This document shows positions 47,996 to 60,395 of a DNA stretch of 64,000 nt, in pieces; within the stretch, counting starts at the first letter, position 1; every line of letters starts with the position of its first letter. Origin of the DNA: Terebella lapidaria (lineage: Eukaryota > Annelida > Polychaeta > Terebellida > Terebellidae). The stretch is taken from positions 39,802,165 through 39,866,164 of the forward strand of contig OX424564.1 of NCBI GenBank assembly GCA_949152475.1. Direction: 5' to 3'. The notes beneath the pieces were generated by a model. That model searched no databases. It had not been told where the DNA came from and was given only the letters and a program-made list of their open reading frames with translations. Position numbers and translations under genes: made by a program.

Positions 47996-48524
47996 AAAAA
48001 ACAGGCGATGTTGTGTTTATTATATACCATGGAAATAATAACGTGAACGACAACAGGACACGTGCATGTGTTGTTGTGGCAACGTCATTCGATGCGCATG
48101 AGCGAGTGCTGATAGCTGGCAGGATACCGGCCAGTATTTGCCCTGATATTTGCCCTCGTATTTGCCCGCTTAGCGTTGTTATCGTACAGGGCACAAGCAG
48201 GGTTATGCGGACGAATAACATCGCAGGTATATAATAAATATTATTATTATCTGTAGTTTCGTTTTGGATTATCCAATCAACTTGAAATTTTGCCTGTGCC
48301 TAATGGTTGTCAAGCAATTTAAAATTGAGGTAGATTGGAAACTTGATTCGTCGTGCAGGTAAAAGTCTAACACTTGGTGAAAGGTTGTGGCTCTATTGCC
48401 ACATACGGCATGTGAATTACAGTAGTTGTACCATTCAAATGCATGCAAATATCCCCAAAAATCATGTTTCACAGTTACAGGAACTTGACTGTACCACTGA
48501 GCACTGCTAGAGAAACGTCAAATC
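47996..48524. other. Non-coding with a third copy of the TIR word
   Basis: GCCAGTATTTGCCC with a following GATATTTGCCC at about 48129-48155 repeats the end of the preceding TIR element. The remainder is unremarkable. Confidence 0.45.
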
Positions 48525-51273
48525 TTTATACCTTATGACGTGTGGTCCAATCTTACCATGAACTCAATACTTTAGGACGTCTGGTCCAATCTTACCATGA
48601 ACTCTATACCTTATAACGTCTGGTCCAATCTTACCATGAACTCAATACTTTAGGACGTCTGGTCCAATCTTACCATGAACTCAATACCTTATGACGTGTG
48701 GTCCAATCTTACCATGAACTCTATACCTTATAACGTGTGTTCCAATCTTACCATAGACCCCATACCTTATGACGTGCGGTCCAATCTTACCATGAACTCT
48801 ATACCTTTTGACGGATGGTCCAATCTTACCATGAACTCTATACGTTATGACGTGTGGTCCAATCTTACCATGAACTCAATACCTTATGACGTGTGGTCCA
48901 ATCTTACCATGAACTCTACCTTATGACGTGTGGTCTAATCTTACCATGAGCTCAATACCTTATGACGTGTGGTCTAATCTTACCATGAACTCTATACCTT
49001 ATAACGTGTGGTCCAATCTTACCATGAACTCAATACCTTATGACGTGTGGTCCAATCTTACCATGAACTCCATACCGTATGACGGGTGGTCCAATCTTAC
49101 CATGAATTCTATACCTTATAACGTGTGGTCCAATCTTACCATGAACTCAATACCTTATAACGTGTGGTCCAATCTTACCATGAACTCAATACCTTGTAAC
49201 GTGTGGTCCAATCTTACCATGAACTCTATACCTTATAACGTGTGGTCCAATCTTACCATGAACTCTATACCTTTTGACGGGTGGTCCAATCTTACCATGA
49301 ACTCTATACCTTATAACGTGTGGTCCAATCTTACCATGAACTCTATACCTTATGACGGGTGGTCCAATCTTACCATGAACTCTATACCTTATGACGTGTG
49401 GTCCAATCTTACCATGAACTCTATACCTTATGACGTGTGGTCTAATCTTACCATGAACTCTATACCTTATGACGTGTGGTCCAATCTTACCATGAACTCT
49501 ATACCTTATGACGTGTGGTCTAATCTTACCATGAACTCTATACCTTATGACGGGTGGTCCAATCTTACCATGAACTCTATACCTTATGACGGGTGGTCCA
49601 ATCTTACCATGAACTCTATACCTTATGACGTGTGGTCTAATCTTACCATGAACTCTATACCTTATGACGTGTGTTCCAATCTTACCATGAACTCTATACC
49701 TTATGACGTGTGTTCCAATCTTACCATGAACTCTATACCTTATGACGTGTGGTCCAATCTTACCATGAACTCTATACCTTATAACGTGTGGTCCAATCTT
49801 ACCATGAACTCTATACCTTATAACGTGTGGTCCAATCTTACCATGAACTCTATACCTTATGACGTGTGGTCCAATCTTACCATGAACTCTATACCTTATG
49901 ACGTGTGGTCTAATCTTACCATGAACTCTATACCTTATGACGTGTGTTCCAATCTTACCATGAACTCTATACCTTATGACGTGTGTTCCAATCTTACCAT
50001 AAACTCTATACCTTATGACGTGTGGTCCAATCTTACCATGAACTCTATACCTTATAACGTGTGGTCCAATCTTACCATGAACTCTATACCTTATGACGTG
50101 TGGTCCAATCTTACCATGAACTCTATACCTTATAACGTGTGGTCCAATCTTACCATGAACTCTATACCTTATGACGTGTGGTCCAATCTTACCATGAACT
50201 CTATACGTTATGACGGGTGGTCCAATCTTACCATGAACACTATACCTTATAACGTGTGGTCCAATCTTACCATGAACTCTATACCTTATAACGTGTGGTC
50301 CAATCTTACCATGAACTCTATACCTTATAACGTGTGGTCCAATCTTACCATGAACTCTATACCTTATGACGTGTGGTCCAATCTTACCATGAACTCTATA
50401 CCTTATAACGTGTGGTCCAATCTTACCATGAACTCTATACCTTATGACGTGTGGTCCAATCTTACCATGAACTCTATACCTTATAACGTGTGGTCCAATC
50501 TTACCATGAACTCTATACCTTATGACGTGTGGTCCAATCTTACCATGAACTCTATACGTTATGACGGGTGGTCCAATCTTACCATGAACTCTATACCTTA
50601 TAACGTGTGGTCCAATCTTACCATGAACTCTATACCTTATAACGTGTGGTCCAATCTTACCATGAACTCTATACCTTATAACGTGTGGTCCAATCTTACC
50701 ATGAACTCTATACCTTATAACGTGTGGTCCAATCTTACCATGAACTCTATACCTTATAACGTGTGGTCCAATCTTACCATGAACTCTATACCTTATAACG
50801 TGTGGTCCAATCTTACCATGAACTCTATACCTTATAACGTGTGGTCCAATCTTACCATGAACTCTATACGTTATGACGGGTGGTCCAATCTTACCATGAA
50901 CTCTATACCTTATAACGTGTGGTCCAATCTTACCATGAACTCTATACGTTATGACGGGTGGTCCAATCTTACCATGAACTCTATACCTTATGACGTGTGG
51001 TCCAATCTTACCATGAACTCTATACCTTATGACGTGTGGTCCAATCTTACCATGAACTCTATACCTTTTGACGGGTGGTCCAATCTTACCATGAACTCTA
51101 TACCTTATGACGTGTGGTCCAATCTTACCATGAACTCTATACCTTATGACGTGTGGTCCAATCTTACCATGAACTCTATACCTTATGACGTGTGGTCCAA
51201 TCTTACCATGAACTCTATACCTTATGACGTGTGGTCCAATCTTACCATGAACTCTATACCTTATGACGGGTGG
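48525..51273. repeat. Minisatellite of about 70 copies of a 39-bp unit
   Basis: Unit TATACCTTATGACGTGTGGT plus CCAATCTTACCATGAACTC, 39 nt. On the plus strand it reads SIPYDVWSNLTMN, so frames stay open by multiples of 13 codons (48675-48926 and 48928-51297). A block of nine units (351 bp) containing the CTATACGTTATGACGGG variant recurs at 50200 and 50551, a higher-order repeat. The first units carry a stop (CTTTAG), and one unit near 48915 has lost bases and shifted the frame. Confidence 0.97.
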
Positions 51274-51297
51274 TTAATTTTGTTAGTAATTGCATAA

Positions 51298-53801
51298 AAC
51301 AACTAATGAGCTAAAGGTACTGGGATGAAAAATAAATAAATCCCCAAGAAACACCGATAGGGAGAAACTGTATATTATTTTTTTAATTAAAGAGGGTATA
51401 ATTTTTGCCCTATACACACTTGTCTGTTCACATTCATTCATTGCTTGCTGATATACAGATGCTTGCTAATAACGGCTGCAACGTTACTACTTGACCTTTA
51501 ACTTAATCATTCTTATTTGTCATAAATTTTATTCACCAAACATGATGATGTATTATCTGCACATGTGGTGCATTTGATCGAAACCTTTATCCTGCATCTC
51601 TGGCTGTGTCAGATGACGATAGTAATGGCAAAATATCGTCATATTTATCATGTAAAGTCATGTCTGGGAAATTGCATCTTCCGTGAATATGTTGATGAAA
51701 ATTGTCAAAGAAATTAATTTCTCCAAAAATAGGAGACTCTTGACTAAGTCATAATTTTACCGTGTCAAAATCCAGTGATTTTTTCCGGAATCAGTACATA
51801 AAGCTCTCATGCTGTTCGATCAGCAGATTGTGGGTGAGTGTTGATAAGAGTACGAATATTGTAAAGTTCGGCGGGCGCCCGCTACAGGGCGTCCGGCACT
51901 ACTCTACGGAATACTACAACCAGGTACAGTCAGCCCGGAACGAGTCCGGCCGTCATACACTACGACATAACACATGCATCTCACCAACTCCTTAACTACA
52001 ACATGCATATTACACAGTTATGGTAATGTAGCCGTATGTAGAGCCCGAGGTGCCATGGGAGCGGCACCACGGAACCCGTACACGTGGGCATGTTGCTGGC
52101 CGGCCTCGCCGAAGGCACTGTCGCAGAGATGGAACTCTGCCCCAGGGCCTGCGTGGGCCTTACCCAAGACACAGGGACGTAAAGCTCATGGCGAGCCTCT
52201 CGTCCTGCCTCTCGGCTTGCTCTGGGACAATCTCACAGACCAAGCCAAATGCTCGCGTATATATCGAACCGAGAGGCGGGAGGAGAAACTAGGTCACCAC
52301 TTGTTATAGTTTACTGGGCGCGAGCAAGTACAGTGCGTTGCTAGGCAACGCACGCTCCAAGCTCGAGCGGTCTAAAGATAGGCCATAATACTTGCTAGTG
52401 TTTTGCAAAGACTCCTGCCGCGATCTTTGTGCAAAATCGCCACAATATATTACCAATTCCATTCCACAAATGAATTTCGAAATTATTTGCAATGACCGCG
52501 AATTGATGCAAACAAAACCCTGTGTCCAGTGATGATATTAACAGCGAACCCTTTGACTAAACCCCTTTGATGCGCTGAGAATATATGACCCACAGGAGAA
52601 TGAATTTAAACGGCCAACCTCAGAACAAGACATTGTATTTTCCTCTAATTTACTCCCAGTCGGTAAAACAGTTATGGCATTTGTGTAGCGAAGCAATTTT
52701 CGTAGGACATGTCCCCTCTTGGCAACGCGCACCTTGACTGCAGTGTTTGGGCATCAGGAAATGAGAAGCGTTATTTTCCCATCATAGCCCCAACAGAATA
52801 GAACTGGATAAGTTCAAGTTCGTCTCCCATCTGCAGAATTTACTGCGATTATAATGTATAGCCAAAGGTCATTTCAAAGATTCCATAAAAACAGTTTCTA
52901 TCAATAGTTCATCACATTCTGAACGCTTCCTATAAAACAAATGATAAGAAATAAGTTTTTGCAAGTTGTGAAATCTTAGCAAGAGTCTGGCATACCGATA
53001 ATCACCAAATCAACAAGAGACGCTATCACACATCTCATGCCTTCTGGTGAACACCTCTCAGTCAGATTGGTCACTATCGTCAATACTTGCCACACAAGGC
53101 ACACTCGAGGCGGCAGTATATCATACGGATCTCATTGGACTTCGGGAAGACACATTTTATGACTGAGTCCTGTAGGCGGGAGATCAGCCAATCACGTTAT
53201 GATTATCAACCTATTTTTCCAATATATACTACATCGAACAATACAATTTGAATAGTCACTCTATTCATATATTCCTCATTTCTTCATATATCTTAAAATA
53301 TTACAATACAAGATATTCAAGTTCTCACAGCACATATTCAAAACAGTTTTCCTTCATCTTCAGTGAAACCACGATTACTAGTAGGCCCCCCTCCACCCCC
53401 CCCCCCCCCCCCTATATCAAATTCAACATCTGTCTCCTACCTTCATATTCTGGACACAAAACGTTTTTTTTTCACGTTTTTGTCTACGACACTTATTGAT
53501 TCAAGAATAATGAAGCATTATGAATTATAAAGCGCTGACGATTTCATATGGCCTGAATTCGACCTCGAGGCCATCAACGGTGTGGCAAGCGAGGTACCAC
53601 AGTAGTCTAATTGCGTCATATCCGGGTTAATTCTACAGTTCGGAATTACGCGCTCTCCAGTAGTGGATGCAAAAAAGTTTAGCCTTGACAACCGGAAGTA
53701 GGTGTGTTTTCATTAGCAACTGTCATTCTGATTTGACGTCTTCAGTTCAGGTGTTCGTTACACTGAAAATTGTGTCTGTCTGTGGCCGTATTTAGCAAGA
53801 G
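51298..53801. other. Non-coding; contains a GC-rich segment at 51860-52300
   Basis: 51860-52300 is clearly richer in GC than its surroundings and starts near GGCGGGCGCCCGC. It holds only short overlapping frames. It could be a CpG-island-like promoter or an LTR; I recognise nothing. GTTGCTAGGCAAC at 52334-52346 is an inverted repeat similar to an RFX X-box. A poly-C tract lies at about 53386-53411. Confidence 0.4.
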
Positions 53802-55394
53802 ATGGTATTTTATCATTGTGCCGTGCCAGGATGTACATCTAATTCCAAAAAATGGCAGCAGCTGGAGAAATATCCGTGGATGAAGGGAGTGACTTTCCTG
53901 TCTTTTCCAAAGGACTTTCGCGAGAGGCGGGCCTGGATTAGGCTAATGAGACGGGCTGATTTTTCCATGTCAGATATAAGCAAATGGACGAGGATATGTT
54001 CCAGGCACTTTGTTGAAGGTTGTGTGACAGAGAACCACCCCAGACCAGAACTGTTCCCTCACAACAATTTTGAACAGCCTCTGAGAGTTCGCAACACTGC
54101 CAACAGCCTATCAGCCAAGCTGCATGCACAACCCACTGAGTCCACAGAAGCTGAAAGATTTGCCCCAAGCAAGAAAAAAATTCGCCTTGTGAAGATGGTC
54201 ACTCATCGAGGGGACGTAGCTGCCCATGAAGTTGTACCTTGTGATTGTACAGAGAAATCTGAACCCAAAAAAATCACAGGTGGGGTCTATGTTTCATCTA
54301 CATGTATTATGCCTGATACGATAGGCTGCTCAGCACATTTTCAATACCTTTTACAAATACATGTAGAGGTTTATGTGCATTTGCCATTTATCCTAATTCC
54401 TGAAATAAATTATATGAAAAAAAAATTTAACTTAAAATTGTTTTTCGAAAATAGTTGAGCCATGTGACATTTGACTTGATATCAACTTAGTAGAATTTAA
54501 ACTTTAAAAACACTTGTTTCCAGCTATTACCCCTTCCATTGAAGACCACAAGTACTCCATCAATTCCAGCAGTTTCAAAATACCCGATGTGAAAGACTGT
54601 TCGACACAGACTGTCTTGACCATGGAAGACATCACCTGCCTTGAAAACAAAACAGAACCAAGTATCTCTGAGAAGCTGCAAGTCATCATAACGTCAAATG
54701 ATAAGAATGTCAATTACTACACTGGAATACCAGCCCGCGACATTCTAACAGGTACATAACTGTCAACAGTTACATGACTGTATATTGTCCTAGAACACTG
54801 TCGTCATTGCCTTTGAGATCTATGCTTTATCATGTTTATTGCTCACCATATAAAACTGTATTTTATAAATCCTGTTGATTTAGAGTGCAGTGTGCGTGTA
54901 TTATAACGAAATGGCCTAATCAAAATAGCTACAGTACACTAAAGTATTTTTTTAATAATTTGTATTCTGTAAAATTTATCATTTATTATCAGGAATAATT
55001 TTTATCCATTATGCAGATGTACACTGTAATATATGCATGATATGTGTATAATTTTTTTCAGGTATGTTTGACGCTATCAAACAGCCAGCTGAGAAAATGA
55101 AGTACTGGTGTGGACCAGATAGTGCCGGACGAAAATCCTACGAAGAAGGCAACAGGAGGAAACCAGGTCCCAAAAGGAAGCTCAAACTGTTCACAGAGTA
55201 TGTCATGGTGCTACTCTGGATGCGAATGAGCCTTCCATTGCACTTCATGGGAGACCTCTTCGGTGTGTCGCAGAGTACGGTGTGCAGCATTCTTACCACA
55301 TGGGTAACCTTATCCACCAGCTGGTGACACCGGTTCTGCTGACATGGCCATCTCAAGCCCAAGTGAGGAAACACATGCCCAAAGTTTTCAAGAG
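53802..55394 (+). pseudogene. THAP-domain transposase gene (ISL2EU/Harbinger-like DDE_Tnp_4 type), frameshifted and truncated
   Basis: Exons 53802-54279, 54524-54751 and 55062-about 55394 join in phase. The N-terminus is a THAP zinc finger (CAVPGCTSNS, FPKDFRERRAWI, WTRICSRHF), a DNA-binding C2CH fold. Next come a linker with VNYYTGIPARDIL and MFDAIKQPAEKMKYW, then FTEYVMVLLWMRMSL and FGVSQSTVCSILTTW, the helix-turn-helix that precedes the catalytic core in THAP-linked DDE_Tnp_4 transposases. A 1-nt loss near 55303 shifts the frame; the continuation LIHQLV, LTWPSQAQVRKHMPKVFK is recognisable. The catalytic DDE domain after VFK is absent. A dead 5' part of a transposon gene, though the THAP exons are intact and could be co-opted. 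Confidence 0.8.
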
Positions 55395-56514
55395 ATTTTT
55401 TTTTAAACATGCGTATTTTCGAACTGTGGTTATTTGTTTCATGAAAACAGAAAAAGTTCCACGTTTTTGTATTTGTTTGGAAAGCACACCGGACAACTAC
55501 GCGATTCATGGCCGTTTTGATGTGAATAATGCTAGAAAAAAATGTGCGTTTGACCAACTATCGCATATGGTGTCTGTTTCTACACATTTTTTTCTCACCG
55601 GCAAATTCTAGTGTGGTTCATCCTTCAGTCCATAGTTCGAAAACGAATCACACAACATATATCTCAAGGGGAGAGTGGTTCCATTTGGGATGTGTCAACC
55701 TTAAAGAGATACCTGGTACTTGACTGTATCCCTGATACGAATCTGAACATACTTGCGAAATTGATCCTACATCATTGCATATAGTAGTTGATAATTGACC
55801 TTTCGCCAAAGCCCCCAAAAGTTGTCCGAGTTTCACAAATTACGTTCTCAAACTTCTCTTTGGCCAATGATAACGTTTTGCAGAATGCGTCGTGAATGGC
55901 GTAAAAAGACTCGGACAAATGGGTTTGGCGATAGGTCAATTAACAAAGAGGACACGAGTGTAGACAGTACATCATAGATGTTAACGAAGTGATGGTGTAT
56001 TGTTCGTGTGGCATGTTCCTGAGGTCGAACGAAGCTCCGACAGTCATTAAAAAATGGACTCTTGCATATTTTGTGTGCCTCTTGCACGTCCATGATTACG
56101 AATACTAGCGAACCATGGCACATGAAAACTTTCCTAACGATAGCTAATTGTACAACAACTGAACACTTGAGTACAACAGACAAATTTGCAGACTCAAATA
56201 GCTGTTCGAATGCGATCAATTTCCGATTTGAACAGAAGGAGACTGGTTCTGCTGCGAAATGTGTGCTACTCGAGGGAAACATGACGAAACTGATCACATC
56301 TGCCAGTACACACCCTGCCAAATGGCATAGAGCGTTGACCGACCTAGTTCTTTTGTTTAGGGGGTCAGGTCATGTTATTGTCAACGCTGTAAGGCTAACT
56401 TTTTCTGAAGTGACTCACGGCAAATGGTGAGTAAAATAATTTTTCTGTAAAATACTGACCATGTCACTTTAGAACAAGTTTTCGATGCAGTGTGCAAGAT
56501 ACTAATTACCAATC
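55395..56514. other. Unassigned; opposing 122- and 157-codon frames at 55848-56430
   Basis: A plus frame (56062-56430) and a minus frame (56321-55848) overlap. Neither resembles a family I know and neither has good gene context. It may be degenerate remainder of the THAP transposon or chance. Confidence 0.3.
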
Positions 56515-57268
56515 CTGTGCTGTCCAATTATCCATTGAAGTCTGATTTGTTAAGAAATAGGCCCTCGCCCACGTACGTGGCCCACAAATATGTAGTGTCC
56601 AAAGATTGATCACAATGTATCCGATACGTACGGTCCACCTACAGCAACACTGTATGAACTAGAGGTTTCAAATACTATAAACTTCAAATGTGAGCAATAT
56701 AAAGGTACAACGCCATCTAAATAGGGATCTAATAATTTATAATTGTAATGCCTATGGCGTGTCAACGCTCTAAGGACAAGGTCAACGCTCTAACGCTGCC
56801 TGGTCAAAGTTACATAGACCTTTCCCAGGAAGTACAGCCATTGAGAAATCTTGTGGTTGTTTTGATGAACAATTATCATTTTCGGAAGCGTTTTATGTGA
56901 AGTTTCAATGAACCCGTTTTGGATATTCCACCCAAAGACTACTCATCACTGCAAGCGAATCCAGACTGTTAACTTTGATCAGGCAGCTTTAGAGCGTACA
57001 CTATGTCCTTAGAGCGTTGACACGCCACAGGCGAGTCAACAATACATTATTAGAGCCCTATTTAGATGACGTTGGACCTTTATATTGCTCACAATTGAAT
57101 TTTGAAGAATTTGAAACCTCCAGTTCATACAGTGTTGCTGTACATGGACCATAAGTTTTGAAAACATTGTGATCAATACTTGGACACTACATATTTGTGG
57201 ACAACATTTGTGGGCGAGGGCCTATTTCTGAACAAGTTAATCTCCAATGGATAGCTGAACAGTACATA
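56515..57268. mobile_element. Long inverted-repeat (foldback) element, arms about 290 bp
   Basis: 56525-56830 is mirrored at 56970-57262 with high similarity: AAATAGGCCCTCGCCCAC, CAAATATGTAGTGTCCAA, ACAGCAACACTGTATGAACT, GAGCAATATAAAGGT and TGGCGTGTCAACGCTCTAAG. The loop is about 140 bp. No coding content. It abuts the truncated 5' end of the gypsy pol. Confidence 0.88.
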
Positions 57269-57349
57269 CGTGTCCATTGGCATCTCTTACACTGCATCGA
57301 ATCCCCGATCTAAGATATTATGGTCAGTATCTTACAGAAAAAAAAATTT

Positions 57350-60300
57350 TACTCCTCATGTGTCGGTGCAAAAGATGCTGGACATCATCGAACCCAGTGA
57401 CAGCCCTTGGGCCAGTCCGGTGGTTATGGTGAAGAAGAAGGACGGCTCGTGGAGGTTCTGCGTGGACTATCGGAAACTCAACGATGCCACGCGGAAGGAC
57501 TCATATCCTCTCCCACACATTGAGGATACCTTCGATGCCCTGGCCGGGTCGCACTATTTCTGTGCTCTGGATCTGGCCTCTGGGTATTGGCAGGTGGAGA
57601 TGGAGGAGAGTGATCGGGCGAAGACTGCCTTCGTTACCAAGAACGGGCTCTACCAATTCAAGGTAATGCCGTTCGGGCTCTGTAACGCACCAGCGACGTT
57701 CGAGCGCCTCATGGAGATGGTACTTAAAGGGTTCCTCTGGAAGCGATGTATGGTCTACATCGACGATGTCGTCGTGTATGGCCGGTCGTTCGAGGAAACC
57801 CTCACCAACCTCCAGATGGTGCTCCATCGCATCCGCGGAGCAGGGCTTAAATTGAAGCCAAGTAAGTGCGAACTATTCGCGCAGGAAATCCTGTACTTGG
57901 GCTTCATGGTAACGGGCACCGGAGTGAGACCAGACCCCGCAAAGGTGGCGGCCGTGCAGAAATGGCCTCCGCCCTGCAACGTGGCGGACGTGAGGTCCTT
58001 CTTGGGCTTCGCGAGCTACCACCGCAGGTTTATTCGCGGCTTTGCGGAGATCGCGCGTCCCCTTACTATCCTCACGGAAAAGGGCGCCAATTTTGTTTGG
58101 TCCGCCGAGCAGGCTGACGCCTTCTCGGGACTCCGGCAGGCCTTGGTAGCGGCCCCGGTGCTGCGGCACCTTCGTCCGGACTGCGAGTTCATCCTGGACA
58201 CTGACGCGAGTAACTTCGCACTCGGCGGTGTCCTCTCGCAGATCGTGGACGGGCAAGAGCGGGTAGTAGCTTATGCGAGTGTGGCCTTGAGCCGCTCTCA
58301 AATGAACTACTGTACCACTCATCGCGAGTTGCTCGCGGTGGTTACGATGACCAAGCGTTTCCGGCACTATTTGTTGGGACACCATTTCCGCTTGCGGACT
58401 GATCATAGTTCGCTGAGATGGCTCCTCAACTATAGTGAGGCCGATGGCTTGGTGGCGCGGTGGCTCGTCAAACTCCAAGAGTATGACATGCAGATAGAGC
58501 ATCACGCTGGTAAGTTGCACGGCAACGCGGACGGCCTGTCCCGTTGTCATAAGTGCAAGAATCCGGGTTGTGCAGGAATGGCGCCATTCCAGCAAGCCGC
58601 GGATTCGTCCTCAGACTCGGAATTGGACGTTCCGGGGAGACCACAGGCCGCCGCCCCCTCTAACAACACGGCGGCCGGAGCGTTTAGGGCTAATCTCCGC
58701 GCACGGACCCGCCGTTATCGGCGAGGGCGTCCCGCATACAAAGCGGAGGTGCGGCTCAGCTCCAGCGAGTCCTCCTCGAGTCCGGCGGTGTACTCCTCGT
58801 GGGTGCCCTCGTCCTCTGGAGAGTCTGAGTATGAGCGGTCCTTGCCCCCTGTGGTGATGGCCGCTGCGGCGCAGCCGGACGCGACGGATGAGGAGCCTAA
58901 TTACTTGGGTGGCTACTCTCCGGCGCAGAGAGCTGACAGAGCTCTGGCACCGGTAATCACAGCCCTTGAGGCCGGCCAGAAGCCCTCGAAGGATGAGCGG
59001 AAGACCTACAGGGAGGAGACTTTGTCTCTAGTATCCCAGTGGGAAAGACTCTCCTTGAGGGATGGCCTCTTGTACCGGCGCTATGAGCCACCGACTCCAC
59101 TGCCTCCCATATGGCAGTTGGTGCTTCCGGCAGAGCTGCGGAAAGAAGTACTCCACCAGTTGCATGACCTCCGGGTGACCGGTCACTTGGGAATCCGGAG
59201 GACCGTCCATAGGCTACAACAGCGCTTTCATTGGCCTGGTAGCGGCTTGGACGTGCAACGGTGGTGCGCAGCCTGCCCTCGGTGTCAAGCTCGCAAGGGA
59301 GTTCCGACTCCTGGCCGCCACCCCTTAACCACGGTTAAGGCGGGCGCACCGTTCGATCGGATAGCTTTGGATATACTGGATACCCACCGGGTCACCCCGC
59401 GCGGTTTCCGGTACATCCTGGTGATTTCCGACTATTTTACCAAGTATATCGACGCCTACCCACTGCGCCGCCAGACTGCGGACGAGGTAGCTCGGTTGTT
59501 GGTAAATAGATGGGTGGTGTACCATGGGGTACCTAAACAGGTACATTCGGATCAGGGCACGCAATTTGAGAGCAACCTGTTCCGAAACCTAGCACAGATG
59601 CTAGGCAGTACCAAGGTGCGGACCACCCCCTACAGGCCCCAGTCTGATGGCCAGGTCGAACGCTTTAATCGATCGGTCCTCAACATGCTGGCGGCCTTTG
59701 TGAACGATCGTGCGAATGATTGGGATGACCACCTCCTGTATGTCTTAATGGCGTACAGGTCGTCGGTTCACTCTTCGACCGGAGTTACTCCGCACGCGAT
59801 GTTGTACGGCCGGGAGCTAAATTTGCCCGTGGATATTATGTATCCAACTGCGGCAGAGACCGGCGCAGTACCCCAGTGCGATCCGGAGTACGTGGAGTGG
59901 ATTCGCCGCGCCCTGGCGAACGCCCATGATTTCGAGCGCGCGCGCCTGGACAAGTCTGCCATCCGGCAGAAGCGAGGCTATGACGCCCATGCTAAGGGTA
60001 GGCCAGCTTTTGCGGAAGGCGACAAGGTGCGCTACTTTTAACCGCCGCTTAAGCAAGGCAATAAATTTGCTAAGCCGTGGATAGGCCCGTTTACGGTACT
60101 GAAACAGGTGACAGATGTGGACTACCGGATCCGGAGGGATTCCGATCCGGATAGGGTTCTGGTTGTCCATATCGATAATCTGAAGAAGTACGAGGGCCCG
60201 CTTGTCATGGATCCGCTCGTTCAAGATCCGCTCCCATATGGGATCCATCCGGTCAGCATCCGCGGACTCCGGACGAGCGTGTGCGCCGTATGGTGGGCCT

Positions 60301-60395
60301 CCCGGACCTCTCTGACCCGTCAGATAATGGACTGGGCGGATGACGGGCGGCCACGCCGGAAACCACGTGCGCCAGCCCGGTATGGGTGGGAATAA
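57350..60395 (+). pseudogene. Ty3/gypsy pol (RT-RNase H-integrase), 5'-truncated, one in-frame stop
   Basis: The frame opens in QKMLDIIEPSDSPWASPVV at the start of the RT; protease and gag are missing. The RT palm has LDLASGYWQ, FGLCNAPATF and catalytic YIDD (about 57760). RNase H has DTDAS, HRELLA and HGNADGLSR. A Ser-rich linker follows. The integrase has HLGIRR...CPRCQ, ALDILD, HSDQGTQF and DGQVERFN, so DDE is intact. A TAA at 60039-60041 interrupts RYF-PPLKQGNKFAKPWIGP; after it the same frame continues to 60395 with the C-terminal domain. GC content is far above the neighbourhood. It is close to intact in pol, but truncated and carrying a stop; no envelope gene seen. Confidence 0.92.

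Noticed and set aside
55848-56430. Possible gene on either strand
   Set aside because: Two overlapping opposite frames with no recognised family, no splice logic and no context; left as unassigned.
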